From: F1-20-MAGs119 sp040401695
Lineage (GTDB): Bacteria; Actinomycetota; Acidimicrobiia; Acidimicrobiales; Ilumatobacteraceae
Length of the DNA stretch: 36,631 nucleotides
NCBI GenBank assembly: GCA_040401695.1
Contig: JBBANY010000016.1
Coordinates: 1-36,631, forward strand
Reading direction: 5' to 3'
Position 1 is the first letter of the stretch, and every line of letters begins with the position of its first letter. Below the pieces are notes generated by a model. That model searched no databases, was not told the DNA's origin, and saw only the letters and a program-made list of their open reading frames with translations. The position numbers and the translations under genes are program-made. Positions 1-7,154 of this stretch are shown in pieces.

Positions 1-512
1 GGGGCGGAGGCGACCATCAGCACGGTGGAGTCATCGATTGCATCGCGCATAGCGGCCGCGTCGGCGCGCCAGTCGGCGCGCACGGGCACACGGCGGCTCT
101 CGATGCCGAAATACGCGCAGGCCTTCTCGAAGGCTGCGTGGGCGGAGGTGGGGAGCACGATGTTGGGCCGGGCGACCTCGGGACGACGTTGCTTGGCGGC
201 ATACGACACCATGAGCAGGCTCTCGGTCCCGCCCGAGGTCATGAAGCCCGCAGCACCTGACGGGGCGTGAAACAGCTCCGAGACGAAACCCAGCACCTCG
301 GCCTGCATCCGCCGCAGGCTGGGAAAGGCAGCCACGTTGAGGGCGTTCTCGCCGGCGTACATCGCATAGGCGCGCTCGGACAGCTCGAGCGCCTCGGGCG
401 TTGCCAGATACGTGAGGCTGAATGCGCGGCCGTTGCGCCAGTCGATGTCGGCTCGCCGAAGATCTTCGAGTGCCGAGATGACTTGCCCCGGGTCCTGCGC
501 GCCGTTTGCCAC
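1..512 (-). CDS. PLP-dependent decarboxylase (sphingosine-1-phosphate lyase-like), N-terminal part
   Basis: The reading frame runs off the left edge, leaving about 170 N-terminal residues. It contains DIDWRNGRAFSL, then AGENALNVAAFPSLRRM and GFMTSGGTESLLM, the substrate and phosphate-binding region of fold-type I PLP enzymes of the group II decarboxylase / sphingosine-1-phosphate lyase type. The PLP lysine lies outside the window. Such enzymes decarboxylate amino acids or cleave phosphorylated sphingoid bases; which applies cannot be told. The frame has a TGA at 552-554 and no ATG. The GTG at 510-512 is the best start because a TACTCT hexamer lies 7 nt upstream, as at other starts in this window. 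An ATG at 569-571 opens a different frame that does not encode the enzyme. Confidence 0.8.
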   Translation of the reverse strand, partial: MANGAQDPGQVISALEDLRRADIDWRNGRAFSLTYLATPEALELSERAYAMYAGENALNVAAFPSLRRMQAEVLGFVSELFHAPSGAAGFMTSGGTESLLMVSYAAKQRRPEVARPNIVLPTSAHAAFEKACAYFGIESRRVPVRADWRADAAAMRDAIDDSTVLMVASA

Positions 513-519
513 GCCGCGC

Positions 520-525
520 AGAGTA
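520..525 (-). promoter_or_regulatory. -10-like hexamer of a possibly leaderless promoter (PLP decarboxylase)
   Basis: TACTCT on the minus strand is followed by 7 nt and then the GTG start at 510-512. It fits the TANNNT pattern seen 6 nt before many starts here. No -35 is evident. It is weaker than the others because the spacing is 7 rather than 6 nt. Confidence 0.35.
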
Positions 526-583
526 CTGCCATGAATTCGGGCAGGGATCCGTCAGATTCCCTTTGATTCATTGGCTTATCCGT

Positions 584-611
584 ATTTTACATAAGATATA
601 TTATGGGCGCA
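584..611 (-). other. dif: dif-like XerC/XerD recombination site
   Basis: Read on the minus strand, this 28-bp block has an 11-bp XerC-type arm TGCGCCCATAA, a 6-bp spacer TATATC and an 11-bp XerD-type arm TTATGTAAAAT. Compared with dif sites as I remember them, the XerD arm matches both E. coli (TTATGTTAAAT) and B. subtilis (TTATGTAAACT) at 10 of 11 positions. The XerC arm matches E. coli (GGTGCGCATAA) at 8 of 11. The arms share the inner inverted repeat CATAA/TTATG. The block is AT-rich in a GC-rich setting and there is one copy in the window. The role would be chromosome dimer resolution at the terminus by XerC, XerD and FtsK. The stop codon of the 601-987 gene lies in the XerC arm. An element-borne dif mimic is possible, but no element is visible. 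Confidence 0.8.
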
Positions 612-987
612 GACGGATGGTGTCGAGGGGTTCGGCACAGTCCAGGATCCACCGCAACATTTCGCCCAATTCACGGGCCGTCGGTCTCGCGTTGTCCTCC
701 AGATCGCGGCGCACGTCTTGAACCGCACAGGCCAAGACGTAGAGCGCGTCGTGGAGTTGGTCGAGTTCTGTTCGCGTCATGACAAGTTGATCCTCGGAGA
801 GTTTCAATTCGCGGGCGCGTTGGCGTGCAACCCAGTCCCATTGTCGACAGGCCTGCGAACAGAACTCGCGGGGTCGGCCCGGTCCGTCCGTCGAGGCGAT
901 TGCCCGTCGACACCACCGGCAACGGGGTTTGTCGTCGGCCATCCCCTCGAGCGTCGGCTGTCGTGACCCCTTGGTGGATTTCGTCAT
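601..987 (-). CDS. Small Cys-cluster protein of unknown function
   Basis: This 128-aa protein has a putative zinc-binding cluster: Cys23-x2-Cys26, then Cys43-x3-Cys47 in the context REFCSQACRQWDW. The spacing resembles FCS/MYM-like zinc fingers. From about residue 60 on it looks helical and charged (ARELKLSEDQL, VQDVRRDLEDN). I do not recognise a named family; a DNA-associated role is a guess from the cluster and basic residues. The ATG at 985-987 is supported by a CATAAT hexamer exactly 6 nt upstream; a second Met at residue 16 is possible. Its TAA stop (601-603) lies within the XerC arm of the dif-like site, so the gene end and the recombination site share bases. It is divergent from the aldolase at 1034. 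Confidence 0.7.
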   Translation of the reverse strand: MTKSTKGSRQPTLEGMADDKPRCRWCRRAIASTDGPGRPREFCSQACRQWDWVARQRARELKLSEDQLVMTRTELDQLHDALYVLACAVQDVRRDLEDNARPTARELGEMLRWILDCAEPLDTIRLRP

Positions 988-993
988 GACGTA

Positions 994-999
994 ATTATG
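994..999 (-). promoter_or_regulatory. -10 hexamer CATAAT, leaderless start of the Cys-cluster protein
   Basis: CATAAT on the minus strand is one base from the TATAAT consensus and is followed by TACGTC and then ATG. The 6-nt gap would put the transcription start on the initiation codon. No convincing -35 is seen. Confidence 0.55.
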
Positions 1000-1021
1000 C
1001 GTCGATCACCGGCGTAGATGT

Positions 1022-1027
1022 GAGAAT
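1022..1027 (+). promoter_or_regulatory. -10-like hexamer GAGAAT, leaderless start of ltaE
   Basis: GAGAAT is followed by 6 nt (GCTCCG) and then the GTG at 1034. It is the weakest match to TANNNT in the series but has the same spacing. It lies about 22 bp from the divergent CATAAT. Confidence 0.4.
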
Positions 1028-1033
1028 GCTCCG

Positions 1034-2089
1034 GTGAGCACGCTTCGATCCTTCGCCAGCGACAACTTTGCCGGCGCGCATCCATCGGTCATCGAGTCTC
1101 TCGCTGCTGCGAACGTCGGCCATGCCCGCGCCTACGGCGACGACGACATTTCTCTCGAGGTTTACGCCGAGTTCGAGAGGCTCTTCGGTTCCGGTACGAA
1201 GAGTTTCTTCGTGTTCGGCGGCACGGGCGGCAACGTCGCGGCCCTCAGTTCCCTTGCCGGTCCCGGCGACTGTGTCGTGTGTACCGAGTGGTCTCACATC
1301 CACGTCGACGAAACCGCAGCACCCGAGCGTGCCGGTCTGAAGTTGCTCGTGCGTCCGAGTGCCGATGGCAAATTGACCCCGCACGACCTGCAGGTCGCCT
1401 CGCATTGGTTGGGTTCTCAGCACCACGCGCAACCACGGATCGTGTCGATCACCCAACCCACCGAAGTCGGAACGCTTTACACCGCCGACGAAGTTCGCAC
1501 GTTGTGCACGACAGCCCACGGTCTCGGGATGGTCGTGCACATGGACGGTGCGCGCGTCGGAAACGCGACCGCCGCGCTCGGTGGGCCCGACAAGTTGCGT
1601 TCGTTCACGGTCGACGCAGGGGTCGACGTTCTCACGTTCGGCGGAACCAAGAACGGCATCGTCTTTGGTGAGGTGATCGTGTACTTCCCCCAGTCGGGCA
1701 ATCCGGTTGTCGAGCGCGCGGTGCGCTACGCACCATGGGCCCGCAAGGCGACGACGCAGCTGCCCTCGAAGGGTCGGTTCGTCGCCGCCCAGTTCAGGGC
1801 GCTTCTGCGCGACGACCTCTGGGTGACCCTCGGAGGCCGGGCAAACGACGCGGCTCTTCAGCTCCACGAGGCGGTGCGCGACATCACATCGTTGCGACTG
1901 ACCGCTCCCCCTGCCGTCAACAGCCTCTACCCCGTCGTTGCCGACCCCATTGCCGAGCGACTGCGTGAGACCAGCTTCTTTTGGCCCTGGGACCCCGAAG
2001 AGCAGAGGGTGCGCTGGATGACGTCATGGGATACCACTCCCGAGGACGTGGCGACTTTCGCCGCTGCCGTCAGAACTTGCATGGGGTAA
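1034..2089 (+). CDS. ltaE: Low-specificity L-threonine aldolase (beta-eliminating lyase family)
   Basis: This PLP enzyme would cleave L-threonine or L-allo-threonine to glycine and acetaldehyde in the cytosol. It opens with the family signature SDNFAGAHPSVIESL (residues 9-23), then GHARAYGDDD. HMDGARVGN supplies Asp171 and Arg174, and the cofactor lysine is expected at Lys206 in TFGGTKNG. The length of 351 aa is normal. The GTG at 1034 is the only sensible start because the nearby ATG at 1025 runs straight into TGA. A -10-like hexamer lies 6 nt upstream. The gene is followed by whiB, whose promoter begins directly after this stop codon. Close relatives act on other beta-hydroxy amino acids, so substrate range is open. 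Confidence 0.9.
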   Translation: MSTLRSFASDNFAGAHPSVIESLAAANVGHARAYGDDDISLEVYAEFERLFGSGTKSFFVFGGTGGNVAALSSLAGPGDCVVCTEWSHIHVDETAAPERAGLKLLVRPSADGKLTPHDLQVASHWLGSQHHAQPRIVSITQPTEVGTLYTADEVRTLCTTAHGLGMVVHMDGARVGNATAALGGPDKLRSFTVDAGVDVLTFGGTKNGIVFGEVIVYFPQSGNPVVERAVRYAPWARKATTQLPSKGRFVAAQFRALLRDDLWVTLGGRANDAALQLHEAVRDITSLRLTAPPAVNSLYPVVADPIAERLRETSFFWPWDPEEQRVRWMTSWDTTPEDVATFAAAVRTCMG

Positions 2090-2118
2090 TTGACTTCAAA
2101 ATTAGATCTTGTTAGGTT
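2090..2118 (+). promoter_or_regulatory. Sigma70-type promoter of whiB
   Basis: A -35 box TTGACT (2090-2095) and a -10 box TAGGTT (2113-2118) are separated by 17 bp. The -35 begins immediately after the ltaE stop. Transcription would begin near 2125, giving a leader of about 35 nt that carries the Shine-Dalgarno sequence of whiB. Confidence 0.6.
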
Positions 2119-2159
2119 GTCCTCGTTCAGCAGCAGCCCAAATTTGGCGGAGGGGTCAG

Positions 2160-2465
2160 ATGGCGGTCGTCGAGTCGTATGCGCGGCGTGAATTCAGCGT
2201 CGACACGTGGATGCACGAGGGTGCTTGTCGTGGATTGACGTCGGTTTTCTTCCCACCTACAGCCGAGCGCCCACAAGCCCGCGTTCGTCGCGAGGCGCAG
2301 GCCCGGTTGGTGTGCCTGCAGTGCCGGGTTCTCGAGACCTGCAGGGACTTTGCCCGTGAGAATCACGAGTACGGCTTTTGGGGCGGCGAGTCCGAAGAGG
2401 AACGTCATGCCGCCGGTTTCCATTTGATCGCGCCGATCGGTGTTCGCAGTCGCGTAGCGAGTTGA
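2160..2465 (+). CDS. WhiB-family iron-sulfur transcriptional regulator
   Basis: WhiB proteins bind a 4Fe-4S cluster and act with the principal sigma factor in Actinobacteria. The 101-aa product has the four cluster cysteines: Cys23 (GACRG), Cys52-x2-Cys55 and Cys61 (VCLQCRVLETC). The signature GFWGGESEEER follows at residues 72-82. The ATG at 2160 is chosen because GGAGGGG (2149-2155) lies just upstream, which is rare in this window where many genes appear leaderless. A longer frame from 2109 has no such support. Which Wbl subclass it belongs to cannot be decided from sequence alone. Confidence 0.92.
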   Translation: MAVVESYARREFSVDTWMHEGACRGLTSVFFPPTAERPQARVRREAQARLVCLQCRVLETCRDFARENHEYGFWGGESEEERHAAGFHLIAPIGVRSRVAS

Positions 2466-2494
2466 AACGTGCGCCGTATGCGCGGCGCACCGTG

Positions 2495-2500
2495 AATAAT
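2495..2500 (+). promoter_or_regulatory. -10 hexamer AATAAT, leaderless start of the APH-fold gene
   Basis: AATAAT, preceded by TG, is followed by 6 nt (TGACCC) and the ATG at 2507. It differs from TATAAT at two positions and has the recurring 6-nt spacing. Confidence 0.5.
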
Positions 2501-2506
2501 TGACCC

Positions 2507-3598
2507 ATGGAGGTCTCCCCCGTCGATGTCGTTCGTGCGGCATGGGCCGATCTCGCGGATCACCGGCAGATCATCGACGTTCGTGAAATATCGGCGAACG
2601 TTTCGACGAACCGCGTCTATCGCGTGTTGCTCGCCGGTGGGGATTCCGTCGTCTGCAAGGTGTCGTCGTACGGTTCGTATTTTCTCTTCGCCGAGGACCA
2701 CGACCGCCTTCACCGTTGCGCAAAGATGCTCGCCACCAACCCGGAGACGCAGCGGTGGGCTCCGTTCCTCGCCAACGTTCTCGAACGCGACGGACGTCCG
2801 TTCACGTGGTACGACGGGTCGATCTGGGCGGTCTTCTACGAAGACGTTCCTCGCGCCGAATCACTACCGAAGATTCTCTCGATGAGCCAGGTGGAAAACC
2901 TCGGGCGCGAGATGGCGGAGTTCCACGCCGCGTGCGCACCGATGGCGAGCAAACTGCCCCCGACTTCGAATTCGGTCAAGGGTGATCTGATCCACCTGCT
3001 CGACTTGCTCGAGAGTCCGTTCGCAACGAGGAATTTCAATCTTCTGCCAGAAGACATCGGCGTACTCCACCGCGACACACATCAGCTCTTGCTGCAATTC
3101 GAAACATTCCACTACGACGAGTGGCAACGCATCCCCGTGTTGATCGATTGGAATCTCGGCAACTTCTCCGTGATCTTCAACAACGCGGCCGCCGGTAACG
3201 CCGATGACGGCGGCGGCTTTCGCCTCTTCAGTCGCTGGGACTACGACTGGTTCCGCCTCGAATCGCGCGTCTTCGACTTCTATTTTCTGTCGCGGGTGAG
3301 CAGCAGTACAGGCGACCGCACCACCTTCACCTATTCCCCGCACACCCTGCTCGAACCGAGATTCCTTGCCTTCTTGCGCGCCTACCACGGGGTGAATCCA
3401 TTGACGGCCGATGAGGTGCGCTTCATTCCTCTCGCCTATCGCTTCTTTTTGTTGAACTACGTCATCCGCGAAGGTGCACGATTCTTCCGCGACGATCTCT
3501 GCAGACAGTTCCGCGAAGAAGTGGCCCGCCGTTATCTGCGCCAGGTGGCACAGCTCGACTTCGCGCCCCTGCTAACGACGCTCGAACTGAAGGGCTAG
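2507..3598 (+). CDS. APH/choline-kinase-fold phosphotransferase, substrate unknown
   Basis: The 363-aa protein has the layout of small-molecule kinases of the aminoglycoside phosphotransferase fold. An N-lobe carries SVVCKVSS with a likely ATP-contacting Lys51. A catalytic loop, PVLIDWNLGNF, supplies Asp214 and Asn219. A metal-binding segment, FSRWDYDWFRLESRVFDF, follows at about 241-258. The usual HGDLH wording is altered to IDWNLGN, but the Asp and Asn remain. Family members phosphorylate homoserine, choline, sugars or antibiotics; nothing here selects one. The 3' end overlaps the convergent prmA by 27 bp. It is probably an independent leaderless transcript. Confidence 0.75.
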   Translation: MEVSPVDVVRAAWADLADHRQIIDVREISANVSTNRVYRVLLAGGDSVVCKVSSYGSYFLFAEDHDRLHRCAKMLATNPETQRWAPFLANVLERDGRPFTWYDGSIWAVFYEDVPRAESLPKILSMSQVENLGREMAEFHAACAPMASKLPPTSNSVKGDLIHLLDLLESPFATRNFNLLPEDIGVLHRDTHQLLLQFETFHYDEWQRIPVLIDWNLGNFSVIFNNAAAGNADDGGGFRLFSRWDYDWFRLESRVFDFYFLSRVSSSTGDRTTFTYSPHTLLEPRFLAFLRAYHGVNPLTADEVRFIPLAYRFFLLNYVIREGARFFRDDLCRQFREEVARRYLRQVAQLDFAPLLTTLELKG

Positions 3599-4438
3599 CC
3601 AGCCCTCGACTTCGGTCGTCTCGCGTGGAACGAGGCCGAGTGTCGAATAGCGGGCGACGATGTCGGAGCGGCGAGCCTCGTTGAAGCCGCTGACGATCAA
3701 GGTCCCGCGCGCAGCGACACGGGCGGCGATGTCGTCGGCGTCGCTCAGCAAGACGGGCGCCAGGATGTTCGCGAGCACGAGGTCGTAGGTGCCACGAACG
3801 CAGCGCACGTCGCCATGTTCGATGACGATGAGATCGGCAACCCCGTTGATGCCGGCGTTGTGCCGTGTGGCTTCGATGGCCGCGGGAGCAACGTCGACCG
3901 CAACGACGCGGGCCCTTCTCGTGATGGCAAGGGTGATGCCGAGCACACCCGAGCCGCAGCCGAGGTCGAGAACCTGCGACCCGGGACACCGCAATGCAAG
4001 CGCAAGCGTCGCCCGCGTGGTCGGGTGATCACCGATGCCGAACGACCCACCCGGCTCGATGAGCACCGCGGTGCCGGAGGTCGAGTCGCAGTCGTTCTCC
4101 AACCACGCGGGAACGATGCTGACGTCGTCGACGACGGTGACGGTGGCGTGCTGCCGCCACGTGTCGGCGACTCGTGCGTCGACGGCCTGCTCGCGAACCG
4201 ACCACTCACGCGCGGCGGGGTTGGCGTCGACGATCGTCGCCCACGCCACAAGAGGTTCACTTCCGAGGTCGGTGCGTAGGTCCACCGTCGCGTCGGGCTT
4301 CACCCCTTCGACGGGATGCATCTCTTCGACGGCTTGTGCTCCTGCCGACCACAACAGGTCGGCGGCGAACTCCGCGCTCTCGATGGGGACGCTCACGACC
4401 AAAAGAAGGTGGTACGACCCTCCGGCAGTGCCACCCAT
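3572..4438 (-). CDS. prmA: Ribosomal protein L11 methyltransferase
   Basis: PrmA trimethylates ribosomal protein L11 using S-adenosylmethionine. The 288-aa product has the family order: an N-terminal substrate domain (residues 8-100), the PrmA hallmark FGIGDHPTT at 133-141 (usually FGTGxHxTT, here with Ile), SAM motif I VLDLGCGSG (156-164) and the catalytic-loop signature ANILAPVL. It starts 1 nt after the stop of the gamma-carbonic-anhydrase-like gene, so the two are probably co-transcribed. The 3' end runs 27 bp into the end of the kinase gene on the other strand. Confidence 0.88.
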   Translation of the reverse strand: MGGTAGGSYHLLLVVSVPIESAEFAADLLWSAGAQAVEEMHPVEGVKPDATVDLRTDLGSEPLVAWATIVDANPAAREWSVREQAVDARVADTWRQHATVTVVDDVSIVPAWLENDCDSTSGTAVLIEPGGSFGIGDHPTTRATLALALRCPGSQVLDLGCGSGVLGITLAITRRARVVAVDVAPAAIEATRHNAGINGVADLIVIEHGDVRCVRGTYDLVLANILAPVLLSDADDIAARVAARGTLIVSGFNEARRSDIVARYSTLGLVPRETTEVEGWLALQFERR

Positions 4439-4439
4439 G

Positions 4440-4958
4440 TCAGTCGATACGGCGCAGTTCGGCGCGGTATCGCGCCGTCTTGTGCACGTAGGACTTCACT
4501 CCCATCGCAACCACGTCCATTTTTGCGCGGCCTTCCTTGATCACCGCGGGTGCGCCGACGGCGAGCGCACCTGTCGGCACCTCGAGGCCGTTCAGCACGA
4601 CGGCATTCGCGGCGACGATCGACCCCGTACGCACGATCACCTGGTGCAGGACGATCGCTCCGTTCGACACCTGCGCGCGATCCTCGACGGTGCAACCTTC
4701 GAGATGGACGATGTGTCCGATGATGCACTCGTCCCCCACGATCGTCGGGTACATGGGCGTCGTATGAAGAACGCTGCCGTCCTGCACAGAGGTGTTGGCC
4801 CCGATCCGGATGTAGCCGTCGTCGCCACGCAGAACCGCTCCGGGCCAGATGCTCGAGCCGGCGCCGATCGTGACGCTGCCGATGATCGTCGCCTCAGGGT
4901 GCACGAATGCAGTCGGGTCGATGTCGGGAACCTGGTCACCAAGTGCGTAAACAGCCAC
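4440..4958 (-). CDS. Gamma-carbonic-anhydrase-like left-handed beta-helix protein
   Basis: The 172-aa protein is built of hexapeptide repeats (for example ATIIGSVTIGAGSSIWPGAV), which form a left-handed beta helix, typically a trimer with metal sites between subunits. Two of the three zinc histidines of gamma carbonic anhydrases are in place, His65 (SVLHTT) and His82 (IGHIVHLEGC). The third, expected at position 87, is Glu, while an extra His sits at 85. This may be a non-carbonic-anhydrase member or a variant metal site. The start is GTG at 4956-4958, with TAGGGT 6 nt upstream. It is followed by prmA after 1 nt. Confidence 0.8.
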   Translation of the reverse strand: MAVYALGDQVPDIDPTAFVHPEATIIGSVTIGAGSSIWPGAVLRGDDGYIRIGANTSVQDGSVLHTTPMYPTIVGDECIIGHIVHLEGCTVEDRAQVSNGAIVLHQVIVRTGSIVAANAVVLNGLEVPTGALAVGAPAVIKEGRAKMDVVAMGVKSYVHKTARYRAELRRID

Positions 4959-4964
4959 GCGGAG

Positions 4965-4970
4965 ACCCTA
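4965..4970 (-). promoter_or_regulatory. -10 hexamer TAGGGT, leaderless start of the gamma-CA-like gene
   Basis: TAGGGT on the minus strand is followed by CTCCGC and then GTG, the recurring 6-nt arrangement. Confidence 0.55.
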
Positions 4971-5054
4971 GTCGTCAGGGCTCGTCACGCGACCGTGATC
5001 CCCGACCTACAGGAATGAGACGGATGGGACTTCAGCCGTTAGCGTTGTGTCCCT

Positions 5055-6359
5055 ATGTCGCGTCGCATCGAAATCGAACTCACGAGCAGCCGCCCGGACG
5101 GCACGTGGACCTGGCGGGCCGCCGGGGCACGCGAACCGAAGGGTGTCCTCGAAGGTTCGGTCCTGTCGGGTGGCGCCAAGGTCGGCGACGTTCTGAAGGT
5201 CGAAGCCGACTTCGACATCGACGGCATCTCCATCCTGTCGATCGTCGCCGGCAAGGAGCGTGTCGAGAAGTCGAATCGCCTCGAATTGCTTACGTCGGAA
5301 AAGCCGTTCAAGCCGGTCATCGAAACCAAGGCGCCGCGCTCCGAGCGTCCGCGTCGCGACGACAAGCGTCGGCCGCGTGGTGAGAAGGGTGATGGCCCGG
5401 CGGCGGGCGGAGACGACCGCAAGCGGCGCGGTCCGTTCACCCCACCGCCGGAACTGCCCCAGCGTCCGAAGGCCAAGCGTCTGAAGCCGGGTCGCGCACA
5501 TCGCAGCGAAATCCTCGGTGCGCTTCCCGAAGCACAGCGCGCGATCGCCGAACGTGTCCTGCAGGGTGGCATTCCTGCAGTGCGTGCCGCGGTCGCCGAA
5601 CAGAACAAGGTCCTCGCCGCCGAAGGCAAGGAAGTCATTCCCGCCGACGGTCTGGTCACGATGGCCGAGAATCTCCTTCCGAAGTTGCGAGTTGCCGAAT
5701 GGCTCGACCGCGCCGATGCGGCAGTGGCCGACATCGATTCGCTCGACCTGCGCGATCTGCGATCGGTCGTCACGTCGGGTGACGACCCCGCGATCGCCCG
5801 CGACGAATCCACCCGCGCGGTCGCCGCGAAGTTGAAAGAGGGCCTTGCTGCCCGGCAGGAAAAGGACCATGCCGAGTGGCTGTCCGACATCGACGCCGCA
5901 CTCGGCGTCGGTCGTGTCGTGCGCGCCTTGAAACTCTCCTCGCAGCCCCCGAAGGCCGGCGCGCGTTTTCCCGCCGAACTCGCGACGCGTCTCGCTGCAG
6001 CCGCGTCCGCCGCGCTCGAAGTCGACGCACCCGCCGACCGTTGGGTGGCCATGCTCGAAGCGGCGGCCTTCAGCCCCGTTCGTTCACAATTGAATGCGGC
6101 GGCCATTCCTGCAGTCGTTGCACCCGAGCTGCTGGCCTGTGTGACTCGCCTCGCACCTGCGGTCCCCCAGATCGCCACGAAGTTCGGGGTTCAGGTCGCA
6201 CCGGGGGCGGCAATGCCGAGGCCCCTGCGGCCCACCCGTCCGATCGACAAGAAGGGCGCCGACAAGAAGGGCGCTCCGCGCGGTGGTCGTCCCGGCCAGC
6301 GTCGTCCCAACAACCAGGATTCGCAGTCCGAAACGAAAGCGAGCACCGAAAATGTCTGA
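5055..6359 (+). CDS. Unrecognised 434-aa protein: beta-rich head, basic linker, helical body, basic tail
   Basis: I do not recognise a named family. Residues 1-72 look like a small beta barrel (RIEIELTSSRPDGTWTWRAAG, then KVGDVLKVEADFDIDGI). Residues 90-160 form a low-complexity Lys/Arg/Pro linker. About 165-390 is Ala-rich and helical, with EWLDRADAAV and a nearly matching DHAEWLSDIDAALG later. The last 40 residues are basic again (DKKGADKKGAPRGG). This layout suits an RNA- or ribosome-associated protein, but that is inference. No clear ribosome binding site precedes the ATG; a TAGCGT (5040-5045) lies 9 nt upstream. Its end overlaps the enoyl-CoA hydratase start by 8 bp, so the two are coupled. 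Confidence 0.75.
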   Translation: MSRRIEIELTSSRPDGTWTWRAAGAREPKGVLEGSVLSGGAKVGDVLKVEADFDIDGISILSIVAGKERVEKSNRLELLTSEKPFKPVIETKAPRSERPRRDDKRRPRGEKGDGPAAGGDDRKRRGPFTPPPELPQRPKAKRLKPGRAHRSEILGALPEAQRAIAERVLQGGIPAVRAAVAEQNKVLAAEGKEVIPADGLVTMAENLLPKLRVAEWLDRADAAVADIDSLDLRDLRSVVTSGDDPAIARDESTRAVAAKLKEGLAARQEKDHAEWLSDIDAALGVGRVVRALKLSSQPPKAGARFPAELATRLAAAASAALEVDAPADRWVAMLEAAAFSPVRSQLNAAAIPAVVAPELLACVTRLAPAVPQIATKFGVQVAPGAAMPRPLRPTRPIDKKGADKKGAPRGGRPGQRRPNNQDSQSETKASTENV

Positions 6360-7137
6360 CATCGTCCAGTACGAAAAGCGTGGCCGCATCGGCATCATCA
6401 CGTTGAACCGTCCCGAGGCCCGCAACGCCGTCAACGGCGATGTGGCGAGCGGCGTCGAAGCTGCCGTCGACCAGGTCGAAGCCGATGACGACGTGTGGGT
6501 GGCGATCCTGACCGCAAACACCGCCGGCCAGGAAAAGCCGGTGTTCTGCGCAGGGGCCGACCTGAAGGCAATCAACTCCGGAAACGCTGCTGCCCTCAAC
6601 ACCAAGCGAGGCGGCTTTGCCGGCCTCACCTACCGTGACCGTCGCAAGCCGATCATCGTCGCCGTCGATGGCCTCGCGACCGCCGGCGGCTGCGAAATCG
6701 TCCTGTCGTGCGACCTCGTCGTTGCCTCGACCCGTTCGGCTTTCGGACTTGCCGAAGTGAAGCGCAATCTCATCGCCGGTGCCGGCGGATTGTTCCGTCT
6801 GCCGAGGGCCATCGGCCAGTCGGCTGCAATGGAGATCATTCTCACCGGCGAACCTCTCGCCGCCCAGCGCGCCCACGAGCTCGGTCTCGTGAATCATTGC
6901 GTGGCACCCGATCAGGTGATGCCCACCGCGCTCGCGCTTGCCGACAAGATCTGTGCTGCTGCCCCGTTGGCAGTCTGGGCGAGCCGCAAGGTCGTCCTTG
7001 CCGCTGCGTACGAGAGCGACGAGAACCTCATCAAGATGACCAACGCCGAGTTCGCCGGAATCATGGCGTCGGAAGACACGAAGGAAGGCCTCACCGCCTT
7101 CATCGAAAAGCGCACGCCGGACTGGAAGGGTCGCTAG
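6352..7137 (+). CDS. Enoyl-CoA hydratase/isomerase family protein (crotonase)
   Basis: Crotonases hydrate or isomerise enoyl-CoA thioesters, as in beta-oxidation. The 261-aa product has the oxyanion-hole segment FCAGADLKAI (65-74) and TAGGCEIVLSCD. Both catalytic glutamates of the hydratase type are present: Glu115 (GGCE) and Glu135 (LAEVKRNL). The fold tail and the 261-aa length are normal. The ATG at 6352 lies within the end of the preceding gene (8-bp overlap). A longer reading frame upstream belongs to no real product. The exact acyl-CoA substrate is not determined by the sequence. Confidence 0.88.
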   Translation: MSDIVQYEKRGRIGIITLNRPEARNAVNGDVASGVEAAVDQVEADDDVWVAILTANTAGQEKPVFCAGADLKAINSGNAAALNTKRGGFAGLTYRDRRKPIIVAVDGLATAGGCEIVLSCDLVVASTRSAFGLAEVKRNLIAGAGGLFRLPRAIGQSAAMEIILTGEPLAAQRAHELGLVNHCVAPDQVMPTALALADKICAAAPLAVWASRKVVLAAAYESDENLIKMTNAEFAGIMASEDTKEGLTAFIEKRTPDWKGR

Positions 7138-7154
7138 ACCTCTTCGTGTTCCGG

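Noticed and set aside
526..551. GAATTC and GGATCC close together, like a cloning polylinker
   Set aside because: No vector sequence surrounds them and normal chromosomal genes flank the site; chance is the simpler explanation.
239..571. ATG-started frame at the left end, and a possible frameshift in the PLP decarboxylase
   Set aside because: The enzyme frame has an acceptable GTG start at 512 with a -10-like hexamer upstream and needs no frameshift; the ATG frame loses all similarity.
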